Source: Marinobacter confluentis (GTDB taxonomy: Bacteria > Pseudomonadota > Gammaproteobacteria > Pseudomonadales > Oleiphilaceae). Taken from it: 64,000 nt of DNA. The DNA lies in the NCBI RefSeq assembly GCF_004785685.1, contig NZ_SRPF01000001.1:434001-498000 (forward strand), written 5' to 3'. Under the pieces are notes generated by a model. The model was not told the origin of the DNA. It did no database searches and saw only the letters and a program-made list of their open reading frames with translations. Both the position numbers and the translations under genes were made by a program. Every line of letters starts with the position of its first letter. Within the stretch, counting starts at the first letter, position 1. Positions 20,164 to 30,456 of this stretch are shown here, piece after piece.

Positions 20164-21693
20164 TCAGGCGCTGTGGTGCAGAGCAACGGTTTGAGGTTGA
20201 GGTGTGTCCCTGGCGGCCAGGTAGCGATCAAGTTCGCGCACTTCCTCTTCGGAGGCATACAGGCCCTGTTTGGTGCGGCGCCAAAGTATATCGTCTGAAG
20301 AAATGGCCCATTCGTTCTTGATCAGGTATTCCACTTCTTTTTCATAAAGGGTGCCGGTAAAGCGGTAGCCAAGGTCCTGAACCGACTCTGCCTTGCCCAG
20401 AATGTCATAGGCTTTGGTGCCAAAGGTACGTACATAGCGGCTGCATACTGCCTCGGGCAACCAGGGGTAGTCTTTCTCGAGTTGGGCTTCCAGGGTCGCG
20501 TGATTCTCAAACTCACCACCGGGCAGAATTCCGGTCTTGGTCCAGCGGCCACCCGCCTTCGGGAAGAAATGGCACAGTTTATCGGTCGCCGCTTCTGCCA
20601 GTTTGCGATAGGTGGTGATCTTGCCGCCAAACACTGAAATAACGGGTGCCTGGCCATTGGCACGATCCACTTCAAAGGAATAATCGCGGGAGGCCTTCTT
20701 GGCGTCACCTTCTTCGTCATCCATCAGGGGCCGCACACCGGAATAGGACCAGACGACATCGCTTTCGGTCAGCTGGCGCTTGAAGTGGGAATTGACGATA
20801 TTGAGCAGATACTCGGTTTCTTCCGGAGAAATTTTCGCTTTCTTCGGATCCCCCTCGTAATCCACATCGGTGGTGCCAACCAGGGAAAACTCGTCCTCGT
20901 AGGGAATCACGAACACAATGCGCTCGTCTTCGTTCTGAAGAATATAAGCTTCGGTTTCCCGGTTCAGGCGCGGAACCACGATGTGGCTGCCTTTGACCAT
21001 GCGAATGGTTTTCGGCGCTTTCATCGCCAGGCTTTCGCTGAACAGGCGGCTGACCCAGGGGCCGGAGGCGTTCACGATTACCTTCGCCGAAACATGATGC
21101 ACACTGTCGTCATTCATATCCTGAAGTGAAATGTCCCAGGAATCTCTGCCACGCTTGGCATCAATGCACTTGGTCCGGGTCAGGATGGTGGCGCCACATT
21201 CCTGCGCCTTTTTCGCAGTCAGAACCACCAGGCGCGCATCGTCCACCCAGCCGTCGGAGTATTCGAAACCTTTAGTGATGTCGGCTTTCAGGGGATCCTT
21301 TTCATCAAACTTGATGGAGCGAGACCCCGGCAGTACTTCGCGCTTGGCCAGATGGTCGTAAAGGAACAGACCCATCCTGATCATCCAGGCCGGGCGCAGA
21401 TGGGGCTGATGGGGCAGGCGAAACCGCATGGGCCACATGATGTGTGGTGAATTGCGCAGCAGCGATTCCCGCTCGGCCAGTGCCTCCCGTACCAGGCGAA
21501 ATTCGTAATGCTCCAGGTAGCGAAGGCCGCCGTGAATCAGCTTGCTGCTGCTGGAAGACGTGGCTGAAGCCAGGTCGTTCATCTCGCACAGCAGAACCTT
21601 GAGGCCACGGCCTGCGGCATCCATTGCGATGCCGGTGCCGTTGACGCCGCCGCCGACTACGACAACGTCAAATGTCGTGTTCTCTGAAGTCAT
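20164..21693 (-). CDS. glpD: Aerobic glycerol-3-phosphate dehydrogenase
   Basis: GlpD oxidises sn-glycerol 3-phosphate to dihydroxyacetone phosphate at the inner membrane and passes electrons to ubiquinone through FAD. The 509-residue protein opens with the FAD-binding motif VVVGGGVNGTGIAMDAAGRG (about 10-29) and contains SSSKLIHGGLRYLEHYEF, typical of the FAD-dependent GlpD family, KGSHIVVPR, and the C-terminal helical domain with YVRTFGTKA. The start ATG is 198 bases downstream of the glpR stop and preceded by TTCG-type repressor half sites. It provides the triose phosphate for TpiA and Gap, encoded nearby. Confidence 0.97.
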   Translation of the reverse strand: MTSENTTFDVVVVGGGVNGTGIAMDAAGRGLKVLLCEMNDLASATSSSSSKLIHGGLRYLEHYEFRLVREALAERESLLRNSPHIMWPMRFRLPHQPHLRPAWMIRMGLFLYDHLAKREVLPGSRSIKFDEKDPLKADITKGFEYSDGWVDDARLVVLTAKKAQECGATILTRTKCIDAKRGRDSWDISLQDMNDDSVHHVSAKVIVNASGPWVSRLFSESLAMKAPKTIRMVKGSHIVVPRLNRETEAYILQNEDERIVFVIPYEDEFSLVGTTDVDYEGDPKKAKISPEETEYLLNIVNSHFKRQLTESDVVWSYSGVRPLMDDEEGDAKKASRDYSFEVDRANGQAPVISVFGGKITTYRKLAEAATDKLCHFFPKAGGRWTKTGILPGGEFENHATLEAQLEKDYPWLPEAVCSRYVRTFGTKAYDILGKAESVQDLGYRFTGTLYEKEVEYLIKNEWAISSDDILWRRTKQGLYASEEEVRELDRYLAARDTPQPQTVALHHSA

Positions 21694-21760
21694 CTTGTGT
21701 CATCTCCTGACGCCAGTGGAAGAGCGCTTCCCACGCCCTTACCGGTGATTCATACAAATG

Positions 21761-21840
21761 TATGGAACTATTATGCGAAAGCAATGAATATTCGTAAAGG
21801 AAAATACAGAAAAAAAACGAAAAATTCGAAGCAAATGTTA
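21761..21840 (-). promoter_or_regulatory. GlpR-like operator region upstream of glpD
   Basis: This AT-rich stretch between glpR and glpD holds ATTCGTAAAGGAAAA (from 21799), an imperfect TTCG-N4-CGAA, together with ACGAAAAATTCGAAG (from about 21819) and a TTTCGCAT half site on the minus strand. Clustered TTCG/CGAA half sites are what a DeoR-type GlpR recognises. The assignment is by eye, and no clear promoter boxes were fixed. Confidence 0.45.
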
Positions 21841-21891
21841 ATAGCATCACGCTCAGGACGCAGGAAAAACAGGGCGGGGCTTGGCTCGGGG

Positions 21892-22650
21892 TCAGACCAG
21901 GTGGAGTTCTACGTTGTGTTCGCGCAGCAGCTGGCGGATTTCAGTGGGCGGTGGCTCGTCGGTAAATACATGGTCGGCCTGGGCAATGCTACCCAGGCGC
22001 ACCATGGCGTTGCGGCCGAATTTGGAATGGTCCGCGGCCAGTAGTACCTGGCCTGAATTGGCGATGATGGACTGTGCCACGCGCACTTCACGGTAGTCGA
22101 AATCCAGCAGTGAGCCATCCGTGTGGATACCGCTGATGCCGATAATCCCGAAGTCCATCTTGAACTGGTTAATGAAGTCCCGGGTTGCTTCGCCGACAAT
22201 GCCGCCGTCCCGGTTACGCACCTCGCCGCCGGCAATAATGATGTGAAAATCTTCCCGAGCGGACAGGATTGATGCCACATGGAGGTTGTTGGTGACGACC
22301 TGAAGGTTATTTTTTTCCAGCAGCGCCTTGGCGATGGTTTCGGTGGTGGTGCCAATGTTGATAAACATGGACGAGTTGTCGGGGATCATCGCTACCAGGG
22401 CTTCGGCGATTCGCTCCTTGGCTTCCAGGTCCATGATTTTTCGGGCCTGGTAGGCGGTGTTTACGGTGCTGGAATCGATGCCGGCGCCGCCATGATGCCG
22501 CCGCAGCTTTTTCTGGCTGGCCAGTTCGTTAAGGTCCCGGCGGATGGTCTGTGGTGTTACCTTGAACTGGTCTACCAGCTGTTCAGTCGTCACAAAGCCA
22601 TTCTGTTGAATCAGCTCCATGATCAGATCCTGTCGACGTCGCTGTGCCAT
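21892..22650 (-). CDS. glpR: Glycerol-3-phosphate regulon repressor (DeoR family)
   Basis: The 252-residue protein has an N-terminal DeoR helix-turn-helix (about 5-57, RRRQDLIMELIQQNGFVTTEQLVDQF in part, then TPQTIRRDLNELA) and a C-terminal DeoRC sugar-phosphate sensor with NIGTTTETIAKALL and SGIHTDGSLLDFDYREV. This is the GlpR layout; the repressor leaves DNA on binding glycerol 3-phosphate. It lies upstream of glpD on the same strand and divergent from glpK. Likely target sites of type TTCG-N4-CGAA occur before glpD, the orphan binding protein and eno. GlpR gene order here (glpD-glpR/glpK, no glpF) differs from the pseudomonad glpFKRD. Confidence 0.92.
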   Translation of the reverse strand: MAQRRRQDLIMELIQQNGFVTTEQLVDQFKVTPQTIRRDLNELASQKKLRRHHGGAGIDSSTVNTAYQARKIMDLEAKERIAEALVAMIPDNSSMFINIGTTTETIAKALLEKNNLQVVTNNLHVASILSAREDFHIIIAGGEVRNRDGGIVGEATRDFINQFKMDFGIIGISGIHTDGSLLDFDYREVRVAQSIIANSGQVLLAADHSKFGRNAMVRLGSIAQADHVFTDEPPPTEIRQLLREHNVELHLV

Positions 22651-22852
22651 TCAATTCCTCCGGGTCCCGGCTTTCTCTAACGAACCAGTTTGTACTTGTT
22701 GGTGTAGACGCAGTTTAGAGTGTTTTTCAGGTTTGTGCAGCCTTTTTAGGGGCTTGTGGCCGTTTGCCAGAGTCTCGCCCGCAAAAGGGGTTGGCTTTTG
22801 TTTTCAAAAAAGTAAAAATACGAAAAAATAAGAACACCAAGGCGAAATCACT

Positions 22853-24349
22853 ATGACTCAGTACATTCTGTCGATCGATCAGGGCACAACCAGTTCGAGA
22901 GCCATTCTTTTCACCCTTGATGGCAACATTCACGCGACCAGCCAGCAGGAATTCACCCAGCATTTCCCAGCCAGCGGCTGGGTCGAGCACGACCCGGAAG
23001 ACATCTGGCGAAGCGTGCAGGACACCTGCCGTGACGTGATGGAAAAAGGCTGCGACGAGAACGACGAAGTGGTAGCCGTTGGCATTACCAATCAGCGCGA
23101 AACCACGGTTGTATGGGATCGGGCCACCGGGGAGCCGGTTTACCCGGCCATTGTCTGGCAGGACCGTAGAACCGCTGACTGGTGTGAAACCCTCAAGAAA
23201 CAAAGCCTGGAACCGTCGGTGAACAACAAGACGGGCCTACTGATTGACCCCTACTTTTCAGCCACCAAGATTCGCTGGGTTCTGGACAACGTACCGGGTA
23301 CCCGACAGCGGGCGGAAAGGGGAGAGCTGGCGTTCGGAACCATTGACAGCTTCCTGTTGTGGCGGCTGACCGGTGGCAAGGTGCACAGAACCGATGCCAC
23401 CAACGCCAGCCGCACCCTGCTGTTCAATATTCATGAACAGAAATGGGACGATGAATTGCTGGAACTGTTTGGCATTCCCGAATGCCTGCTGCCGGAGGTG
23501 ATGGATTCCTCCGCGGATTTCGGCGAAATAACCTGTGGCGGCCGCCTGAATGGTTGCTCAGTGATGGGAATGGCGGGCGATCAGCAGGCAGCGCTTTTCG
23601 GCCAGACCTGCTTTGAAGTGGGCATGGCGAAGAGCACTTATGGCACCGGCTGCTTTCTTATGCTGAACACCGGCGAGGAAGCGCTGAAATCCGAACATCG
23701 CTTGCTGACCACCGTGGCCTATCGCCTGAACGGCAAACCGGTCTATGCCCTGGAAGGCAGCATTTTCATTGCCGGTGCGGCTATCCAGTGGCTGCGGGAT
23801 GGCCTTCAGCTGGTTCGGGATGCCTGCGAAACAGAGCCTCTGGCGGAAGGTACGCCAGTGGATCACGGGGTCTATCTGGTGCCGGCCTTTACCGGTCTTG
23901 GCGCTCCTTACTGGGACCCCAACGCCCGTGGCGCCATCTTCGGGCTGACCCGGGACACCGGGATAAAGGAAATTGTGACCGCCGGCCTGCAGTCCGTGTG
24001 TTATCAGACCAAGGACCTGCAGAAAGCCATGCAAAAGGATGGCCTCCGGCCGATTGCCCTTAGGGTTGATGGTGGTATGGTGGCCAACAACTGGGTGTTG
24101 CAGTTCCTTGCAGACATTCTGGGCGCGACCGTTGACCGTCCGCAAATGGTTGAAACCACGGCGTTGGGTGCCGCTTACCTTGCAGGTTTACAGGCGGGGG
24201 TTTTTGAATCCCTTCAGGCGCTGCAGGATGCCTGGCAATGCGACCGTCGGTTCGAGCCACTGATGACAAAAGAGAAGCGGGATAAACTTTACGGCGGCTG
24301 GTGTTCGGCGGTGGCAAAACTGCAGAGCAGCCCGGACAATCCGACCTGA
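22853..24349 (+). CDS. glpK: Glycerol kinase
   Basis: GlpK phosphorylates glycerol to sn-glycerol 3-phosphate, trapping it in the cell. The 498-residue FGGY-family protein starts [20 protein letters not shown] and carries the kinase motifs [59 protein letters not shown] and [15 protein letters not shown]. The length equals that of E. coli GlpK. The ATG is preceded by AAGGCG and, further up, by AATAAGAA (22827-22834), a Crc/Hfq-type motif, and ATACGAAAAA. It is divergent from glpR and ends 22 bases from the convergent regulator gene. The usual partner glpF is absent; an ABC importer is encoded instead. Confidence 0.97.
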   Translation: MTQYILSIDQGTTSSRAILFTLDGNIHATSQQEFTQHFPASGWVEHDPEDIWRSVQDTCRDVMEKGCDENDEVVAVGITNQRETTVVWDRATGEPVYPAIVWQDRRTADWCETLKKQSLEPSVNNKTGLLIDPYFSATKIRWVLDNVPGTRQRAERGELAFGTIDSFLLWRLTGGKVHRTDATNASRTLLFNIHEQKWDDELLELFGIPECLLPEVMDSSADFGEITCGGRLNGCSVMGMAGDQQAALFGQTCFEVGMAKSTYGTGCFLMLNTGEEALKSEHRLLTTVAYRLNGKPVYALEGSIFIAGAAIQWLRDGLQLVRDACETEPLAEGTPVDHGVYLVPAFTGLGAPYWDPNARGAIFGLTRDTGIKEIVTAGLQSVCYQTKDLQKAMQKDGLRPIALRVDGGMVANNWVLQFLADILGATVDRPQMVETTALGAAYLAGLQAGVFESLQALQDAWQCDRRFEPLMTKEKRDKLYGGWCSAVAKLQSSPDNPT

Positions 24350-24371
24350 TTGAGGATGCCGTTGCGGGGTG

Positions 24372-26174
24372 TCAGTCAGTTCCCGCGGGTCGGACGTATT
24401 TGTAAACTGTGTTGCGGCTTACGCCCGCGGCGCGCGCCGTGCGGGCCACATTGCCGCCATTTGCCCGGTAGAGCCTGGGGATCAGTTCCTCCAGGGGTTC
24501 CGTCGTCAGGTTGCCGGGGCGACTGGTATCGGTGAAAAAATCATCGGGCAGGTGGTCTTCCTGCAGAAGCTCGCCATCGGCCATGGCCATGCCGACCCTC
24601 AGGATGTGGACCAGTTGGCGAACATTGCCGGGCCAGGGATGGCGAACCAGCAGGTCAAGCATGCTGTCGCTCAGTGCCGGGCCTGGCTCGGTTGCCAGCA
24701 GGCGCTGATGAACAAACCTGACCAGTTCCCTGACGTCGGTTCGCTCCCTGAGTGCCGGTAGTTCGACATTGAGCCCGGTGATCCGGTAGTAAAGGTCCTG
24801 CCGGAAATGCCCCTTCTGAATATCGTCCCGCAGATTCCGGTTGGTGGCCGAAATCAGTTTGATATCAACCGGAAAATCCTCGGTAGAACCCAGTGGCGTT
24901 ACCACTCGCTGCTGCAGCACACGCAGCAGCCTGGACTGCAGCGCCAGCGGCATCTCGCCGATTTCGTCGAGGAAAAGGGTGCCGCCATCTGCCTGGCGGA
25001 TCAGGCCGACATAGCCTTTGGTGTGGGCGCCAGTAAAAGCGCCTTTCTCGTAGCCGAACAGCTGGCTTTCGGCCAGTTCCGCTGGAATGGCAGCGCAGTT
25101 GACCGCGATCAGCGGTCCCGGGGCGCGGCTGCTATGGTAGTGCAGGCTTCTAACCAGAATTTCCTTGCCTGAGCCGGTCTCGCCGAACACCAGAATCGGA
25201 ATATCCTTTTCCATCATTTTTCGCGCCTGGGCCACCAGTCTCCGAACCCGGCTGTCTCCATGTTCCAGATCCTCCAGTGCCAGAACGTCATCGGGGATGT
25301 CCGCAGCGTCTTTCTGTCGTTCTTCCTGGGACGGCTGGGGCTGTTCCGGAAGCATTACCTGACCCAGCACCTGGTAGTTTCCGTTAGCCGTCAGGCTGGC
25401 TGGCCGGTTGTTGGCAATTGCCGTCAGACCGTCCAGATCAATACTGAAGATCTGCTGAAGGCTGGTTCTGGCCTGACGTTCGCCAAGAATGGTAGCCGCC
25501 CGCCGGTTCGAGGCGAGCACATTGCCTGTCTTATCCAGAACAAGCAGACCGGCCCAACTGCTGTCGAGACTGGAGGCGCTGGTGTTGATCTTTAAAATGT
25601 GGAAGTTGCCTTGATAAGTCTGAAAAATCAGACGATTCTCAATGCCGTGGGACAGAAGTTTGACCATGCCCAGAGTGTAATCGCCGGACATTTTTGTGGT
25701 GGAACACAGATTCAGGACCCCGGCTAGTTGACCTTCGGCGTCAAAGACGGGCGTTGCAGAGCCGGTAAGCTGGTGGTGAGCTTTCAGATAATGCTGGTCG
25801 CCGCGAACATGCACCGCCTGTCCTGTGGCCAGGCTTGTGCCAATGGCATTGGTGCCTGCGGAAGCCTCATTCCAGATATGCCCCGGGCGTATGCCCGCGA
25901 AAGCGGCAGATGGCTGGTCCATTGGGTGCCAGGTTTGAAGAATAACGCCGTCCGGGTCGGCAAGCACCACCAGGCACTGGGTGTTTTGAAGCATGTTGTC
26001 AAAGTAGGGGAGCGCTTCGTCTTCCGTTGCCTGGATCAGGCTGGCGTGTTCCTGCTGCAGTCTGTTGAGCGCATCAGGCGGGAGTGTTTCGAACCCGGGA
26101 TTGCTATTGCAATCAATTCCCAGATTGCGGCATCGCGCCCAGGATGTTTCGATGGGGTTCAAAGAAGGGTCCAT
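24372..26174 (-). CDS. Sigma54-dependent transcriptional activator (AcoR-like)
   Basis: This 600-residue enhancer-binding protein has an N-terminal GAF-like sensor domain (about 50-185), a possible PAS region (about 200-270), a sigma54-activating AAA+ domain and a Fis-type helix-turn-helix at the C-terminus (NVARTARAAGVSRNTVYKYV). Walker A is GETGSGKE, and the sigma54-contact loop GAFTGA is intact at 378-383. I chose the ATG at 26174 because CTGAGGACC precedes it; an in-frame start 24 codons upstream is weaker. It diverges from the glycerol ABC operon, whose upstream region holds a -24/-12-like element and repeated TGAACA sites, so that operon is its probable target. The sensed ligand is unknown. 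Confidence 0.9.
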   Translation of the reverse strand: MDPSLNPIETSWARCRNLGIDCNSNPGFETLPPDALNRLQQEHASLIQATEDEALPYFDNMLQNTQCLVVLADPDGVILQTWHPMDQPSAAFAGIRPGHIWNEASAGTNAIGTSLATGQAVHVRGDQHYLKAHHQLTGSATPVFDAEGQLAGVLNLCSTTKMSGDYTLGMVKLLSHGIENRLIFQTYQGNFHILKINTSASSLDSSWAGLLVLDKTGNVLASNRRAATILGERQARTSLQQIFSIDLDGLTAIANNRPASLTANGNYQVLGQVMLPEQPQPSQEERQKDAADIPDDVLALEDLEHGDSRVRRLVAQARKMMEKDIPILVFGETGSGKEILVRSLHYHSSRAPGPLIAVNCAAIPAELAESQLFGYEKGAFTGAHTKGYVGLIRQADGGTLFLDEIGEMPLALQSRLLRVLQQRVVTPLGSTEDFPVDIKLISATNRNLRDDIQKGHFRQDLYYRITGLNVELPALRERTDVRELVRFVHQRLLATEPGPALSDSMLDLLVRHPWPGNVRQLVHILRVGMAMADGELLQEDHLPDDFFTDTSRPGNLTTEPLEELIPRLYRANGGNVARTARAAGVSRNTVYKYVRPAGTD

Positions 26175-26377
26175 GCAACGGTCCTCAGGTGTTCGTTTTA
26201 GAGAAATTCTTACAGTAATGAACACCAAAAATTTGTTTTCGAACAAATCAAGTATTGTTGATCGAACTCGCAGTGGTCAATTCCAATTTGCTGACAGAAA
26301 GGAGGCTGCCGGCACCTACCGTCAAAAAAACTACCTAAATATATGATATTCATTTAAAATATTGTCTCGTTCCAGAG

Positions 26378-26423
26378 TGTTCAGATTTTTGGGTCTGAGT
26401 GAACATAATGAACATAATGAACA
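26378..26423. promoter_or_regulatory. Candidate enhancer sites for the sigma54 activator
   Basis: TGTTCA (26378) and TGAACA (26400) form an inverted pair with 16 bases between, and TGAACA is repeated at 26409 and 26418 with a 9-bp period. The array lies 90-140 bp upstream of the -24/-12-like element, the normal distance for an upstream activating sequence. The rest of the 395-bp gap (26175-26569) is AT-rich with no gene. Confidence 0.4.
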
Positions 26424-26514
26424 GTTCTGATGCAAGTAACTGAAACGGAAGCCCTGGCCCAGAAGCCTTTATTACAGGGATTTGAAAAAATTTATTTTCG
26501 TATCTTTTCGTTTT

Positions 26515-26528
26515 GGCATAGCTCTTGT
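26515..26528 (+). promoter_or_regulatory. Candidate sigma54 (-24/-12) promoter of the ABC operon
   Basis: TTTTGGCATAGCTCTTGTAC (26511-26530) has GG at 26515-26516 and GT at 26527-26528 with exactly ten bases between, the sigma54 spacing. The canonical -12 GC is GT here, so it may be weak. TTTTCGTATCTTTTCG just upstream carries GlpR-like half sites, and AACAACAA (26546-26553) lies between it and the start codon. Confidence 0.45.
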
Positions 26529-26569
26529 ACACTCAGTTAAAACAAAACAACAACCGAAAGGGAAAAAGC

Positions 26570-27658
26570 ATGTCTCTAACGCTGCAGAATGTATCGCGCG
26601 TTGTGGACGGGGAAACCTGGATATCAGACGTCACCATGACGCTGGAACCCGGCTCCTTTAACGTCCTTCTTGGCCGGACTCTTGCCGGCAAGACAACTCT
26701 GATGCGCATCATGGCAGGCCTGGACAGGCCTACAAGCGGCAAAATCCTGATGAACGACGCGGACGTGACCGGTGTTGCGGTCCAGAAGCGGAACATCTCC
26801 ATGGTGTATCAGCAGTTCATCAACTACCCGACCATGACTGTGTTCGAAAACATCGCATCACCCCTCAGGCTTGCAAAACAGAGCCCGAAGGAGATTGACC
26901 GCCGGGTTCGCGAAACCGCAGAACTTCTCAAGATCGAAAACCTGCTGGACCGCCTTCCGCTTGAGCTTTCCGGTGGTCAGCAGCAGCGCGTATCCATGGC
27001 ACGGGCGCTGGTGAAAGATGCCGATGTGGTGCTGTTCGATGAGCCGCTGGTGAACCTGGATTACAAGCTACGGGAAGCCTTGCGCAGCGAATTGAAAGAT
27101 CTGTTCCAGGCCCGCAACTGCATTGCCGTCTACGCCACCACCGAAGCCCAGGAAGCCCTGGCGCTGGGCGGCGAAACTGCCGTACTGCATGAGGGGCGCT
27201 TGCTTCAGAAGGGCCCGACACCCGAGGTGTATCATCGTCCCCGGGACATCGAAACTGCCGAAATGTTTTCTGAGCCACCGATCAATATCATGCCAGGGCG
27301 GGTAACCGACACCGAGGTGACCTTCGATGAGCGGGTTCATTTCCAACTGAACTCGGACCTGCAATCTCTCAAGCCAGGTGATTACAAATTCGGTGTTCGG
27401 CCATCGCACATTGGCCTGGTTCCGAACGCGGATGACGACCTGGAAATTCCGGTCAATGTTGATCTGGCAGAAATCAGTGGTTCAGAAACCTTCCTGCACG
27501 TGCACAGCGAATCCTACGAGCTGGTATTGCATCTACAGGGCATCTATCAGTTCCGCCCCGACGAGCAGATCAAGGTTTACTTCCCAACCCATAAACTCTA
27601 CGCATTCGCGCCTGACGGTCAGACAATTCTGGTGCCTGGCCGGGCGGAGGGTCACTGA
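26570..27658 (+). CDS. glpS: Glycerol ABC transporter ATPase 1 (GlpS-like)
   Basis: The 362-residue ATPase belongs to the MalK/UgpC-like group with a C-terminal TOBE-like domain (about 250-360). It matches the GlpS partner of the GlpSTPQV glycerol importer known from Rhizobium. Its P-loop is the divergent GRTLAGKTT (35-43). The signature LSGGQ (133-137) and Walker B VVLFDEP are intact, but the switch-region histidine is replaced by Thr191 (VYATTE where VYVTHD is expected). It therefore looks like the half of an asymmetric pair that contributes the signature but not full hydrolysis. The start at 26570 follows AAAGGG; an in-frame start 15 codons earlier lacks support. The next gene starts one base after the stop. 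Confidence 0.9.
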   Translation: MSLTLQNVSRVVDGETWISDVTMTLEPGSFNVLLGRTLAGKTTLMRIMAGLDRPTSGKILMNDADVTGVAVQKRNISMVYQQFINYPTMTVFENIASPLRLAKQSPKEIDRRVRETAELLKIENLLDRLPLELSGGQQQRVSMARALVKDADVVLFDEPLVNLDYKLREALRSELKDLFQARNCIAVYATTEAQEALALGGETAVLHEGRLLQKGPTPEVYHRPRDIETAEMFSEPPINIMPGRVTDTEVTFDERVHFQLNSDLQSLKPGDYKFGVRPSHIGLVPNADDDLEIPVNVDLAEISGSETFLHVHSESYELVLHLQGIYQFRPDEQIKVYFPTHKLYAFAPDGQTILVPGRAEGH

Positions 27659-27659
27659 C

Positions 27660-28763
27660 ATGGCTGAAATTACTCTCAAGACACTGGCCCATTCCTACAG
27701 CAAAAATCCGTCGGGCCCGGAAGATTATGCCATCCGCAAAATGGAACACGTCTGGGCCCAGGGTGGCGCCTATGCACTGCTGGGGCCGTCCGGCTGCGGC
27801 AAATCCACGCTGCTGAACATTATCTCCGGACTGGTAACACCGTCTGAAGGCGACGTGCTGTTTGACGGCAAGCGCATGAATGAACTGCCGCCGGAAAAGC
27901 GCAACATCGCCCAGGTTTTCCAGTTCCCGGTGATCTACGACACCATGACGGTCTACGACAACCTTGCCTTCCCGCTGCGCAACCAGGGTGGTTTCTCGGA
28001 AGAGCAGATCCGAACCAAAGTGCACGAAGTGGCGGATGTTCTTGAACTTTCCGGCGAACTGTCGCGCAAGGCCAAAGGCCTCAGTGCTGACCAGAAGCAG
28101 AAAGTATCCATGGGGCGCGGGCTGGTACGCGAAGACGTGACCGCAATTCTGTTTGACGAGCCGCTGACGGTTATCGATCCACAGCTGAAATGGCGCCTGC
28201 GCCGCAAGCTGAAACAGATCCATGAGCGTTTCGACATCACCATGGTCTACGTGACCCACGATCAGTTGGAAGCCTCAACCTTCGCTGACAAGATCGCGCT
28301 GATGTACGAAGGGCAGATCGTCCAGTTCGGAACGCCCCAGGAACTGTTCGAGCGCCCGGCCCACACTTTTGTCGGGTATTTCATCGGCAGCCCGGGCATG
28401 AACTTCTTCGAGCCGCGGCTTACCGATGAGGGGCTGATGTTCAACGGCAAGGTGATTCCGGTTAGCGATCAGGTGCTAGCGAAGGTTCGCAGCAGCGGTT
28501 CTGACAACATCAAACTGGGCATACGGCCCGAGTTTGTGACCCTGGGTGCGGAAGCAACAGATCAGCGCTACGAGGTGACGGTCACCGGCGTTGAGGATCT
28601 GGGCACCTACCGCCTGGTGGATGTCGAGTTCGGCGCCGTTACCGTGAAGGTTCGTATTCCCGAAGACCAGCCGGTCCCCAGTGATGCCGCAAGCATCGGC
28701 TTTCCGGAACCCTGGCTGAAAGTGTACGTCGACGAGCGGCTAGTGGAGGCCGATCATGAATAA
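27660..28763 (+). CDS. glpT: Glycerol ABC transporter ATPase 2 (GlpT-like)
   Basis: This 367-residue ATPase has a canonical Walker A GPSGCGKST (42-50), Walker B AILFDEP and switch histidine His200 in VYVTHD, but its signature is LSADQ (141-145) instead of LSGGQ. With the preceding ATPase, it would form a heterodimer with one complete site and one degenerate site. A TOBE-like C-terminal domain follows (about 255-365). The ATG at 27660 comes one base after the upstream stop and begins MAEITLKTLAHSY; longer in-frame starts would lie inside the previous gene. The gene overlaps the permease gene by eight bases. The letters GlpT here follow the ABC naming and do not mean the glycerol-3-phosphate antiporter. 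Confidence 0.9.
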   Translation: MAEITLKTLAHSYSKNPSGPEDYAIRKMEHVWAQGGAYALLGPSGCGKSTLLNIISGLVTPSEGDVLFDGKRMNELPPEKRNIAQVFQFPVIYDTMTVYDNLAFPLRNQGGFSEEQIRTKVHEVADVLELSGELSRKAKGLSADQKQKVSMGRGLVREDVTAILFDEPLTVIDPQLKWRLRRKLKQIHERFDITMVYVTHDQLEASTFADKIALMYEGQIVQFGTPQELFERPAHTFVGYFIGSPGMNFFEPRLTDEGLMFNGKVIPVSDQVLAKVRSSGSDNIKLGIRPEFVTLGAEATDQRYEVTVTGVEDLGTYRLVDVEFGAVTVKVRIPEDQPVPSDAASIGFPEPWLKVYVDERLVEADHE

Positions 28764-29634
28764 GATCGAAAATAATAAAGCATGGTTTTTTGTCATCCCG
28801 GTCTTCGTGGTGGTGGCCTTTTCGGCGGTGATACCGCTAATGACGGTAGTCAACTACTCGGTTCAGGATATTTTTGGTGCCAATTCCACGTTCTGGACAG
28901 GCACAGAATGGTACCGGCAGATGCTGCGCGATCCTGACCTACAGGCAGCCCTGCTGAGGCAATTTGCTTTCTCTTTTGCGATTCTGGCCATCGAAGTGCC
29001 CCTGGGTATCGGTATTGCCCTGTTGATGCCGAAGAAAGGCTGGGCCGCGTCTGCAGCGCTGGTGCTGGTGGCCATGCCTCTGCTGATTCCTCTGAACGTG
29101 GTTGGCACTATCTGGCAGATTCTTGCCCGTACCGACATTGGTCTTCTGGGCTGGAGCCTCAGCAGCATTGGCGTTGACTACAACATCAACGCCAATGCCG
29201 CCGACGCCTGGTTCACCATTATCCTGATGGATGTCTGGCACTGGACACCGCTGATTGCCCTGTTGAGCTACAGCGGCCTGCGCGCCATTCCTGATGCCTA
29301 CTATCAGGCCGCCCGGATTGACCGTGCCTCCCGCTGGGCGGTGTTCCGCTACATTCAGCTGCCCAAGCTGAGTAATGTCCTGGTGATTGGTGTGCTGCTG
29401 CGATTCATGGACTCTTTCATGATCTACGCCGAGCCGTTTGTACTGACCGGCGGTGGCCCGGGCAGTTCTACCACTTTCCTGAGTCAGGCGCTGACCACCA
29501 TGGCGGTAGGGCAGTTTGACCTTGGGCCGGCGGCTGCCTTCTCCATCATTTATTTCCTGATCATTCTGGCCGTCAGTTGGGTGTTCTACACCGCCATCAT
29601 GAACGCGCAGAAAGACAAGTCAGCCCAACAATAA
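28756..29634 (+). CDS. glpP: Glycerol ABC transporter permease 1 (GlpP-like)
   Basis: The 292-residue protein is an inner-membrane permease of the MalF/UgpA class with about six membrane segments, the first at about 8-33 (AWFFVIPVFVVVAFSAVIPL). Its cytoplasmic EAA loop, YYQAARIDRASRWAVFRYIQLP, is intact and would dock on an ATPase. It overlaps the preceding ATPase gene by eight bases and is followed 16 bases later by the second permease gene, as expected for the two-permease importer of the GlpSTPQV type. There is no sign of damage. Confidence 0.9.
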   Translation: MNKIENNKAWFFVIPVFVVVAFSAVIPLMTVVNYSVQDIFGANSTFWTGTEWYRQMLRDPDLQAALLRQFAFSFAILAIEVPLGIGIALLMPKKGWAASAALVLVAMPLLIPLNVVGTIWQILARTDIGLLGWSLSSIGVDYNINANAADAWFTIILMDVWHWTPLIALLSYSGLRAIPDAYYQAARIDRASRWAVFRYIQLPKLSNVLVIGVLLRFMDSFMIYAEPFVLTGGGPGSSTTFLSQALTTMAVGQFDLGPAAAFSIIYFLIILAVSWVFYTAIMNAQKDKSAQQ

Positions 29635-29650
29635 GAGCAAGGGGACAGAC

Positions 29651-30445
<795 letters not shown>

Positions 30446-30456
30446 GGAGGCTTGTT

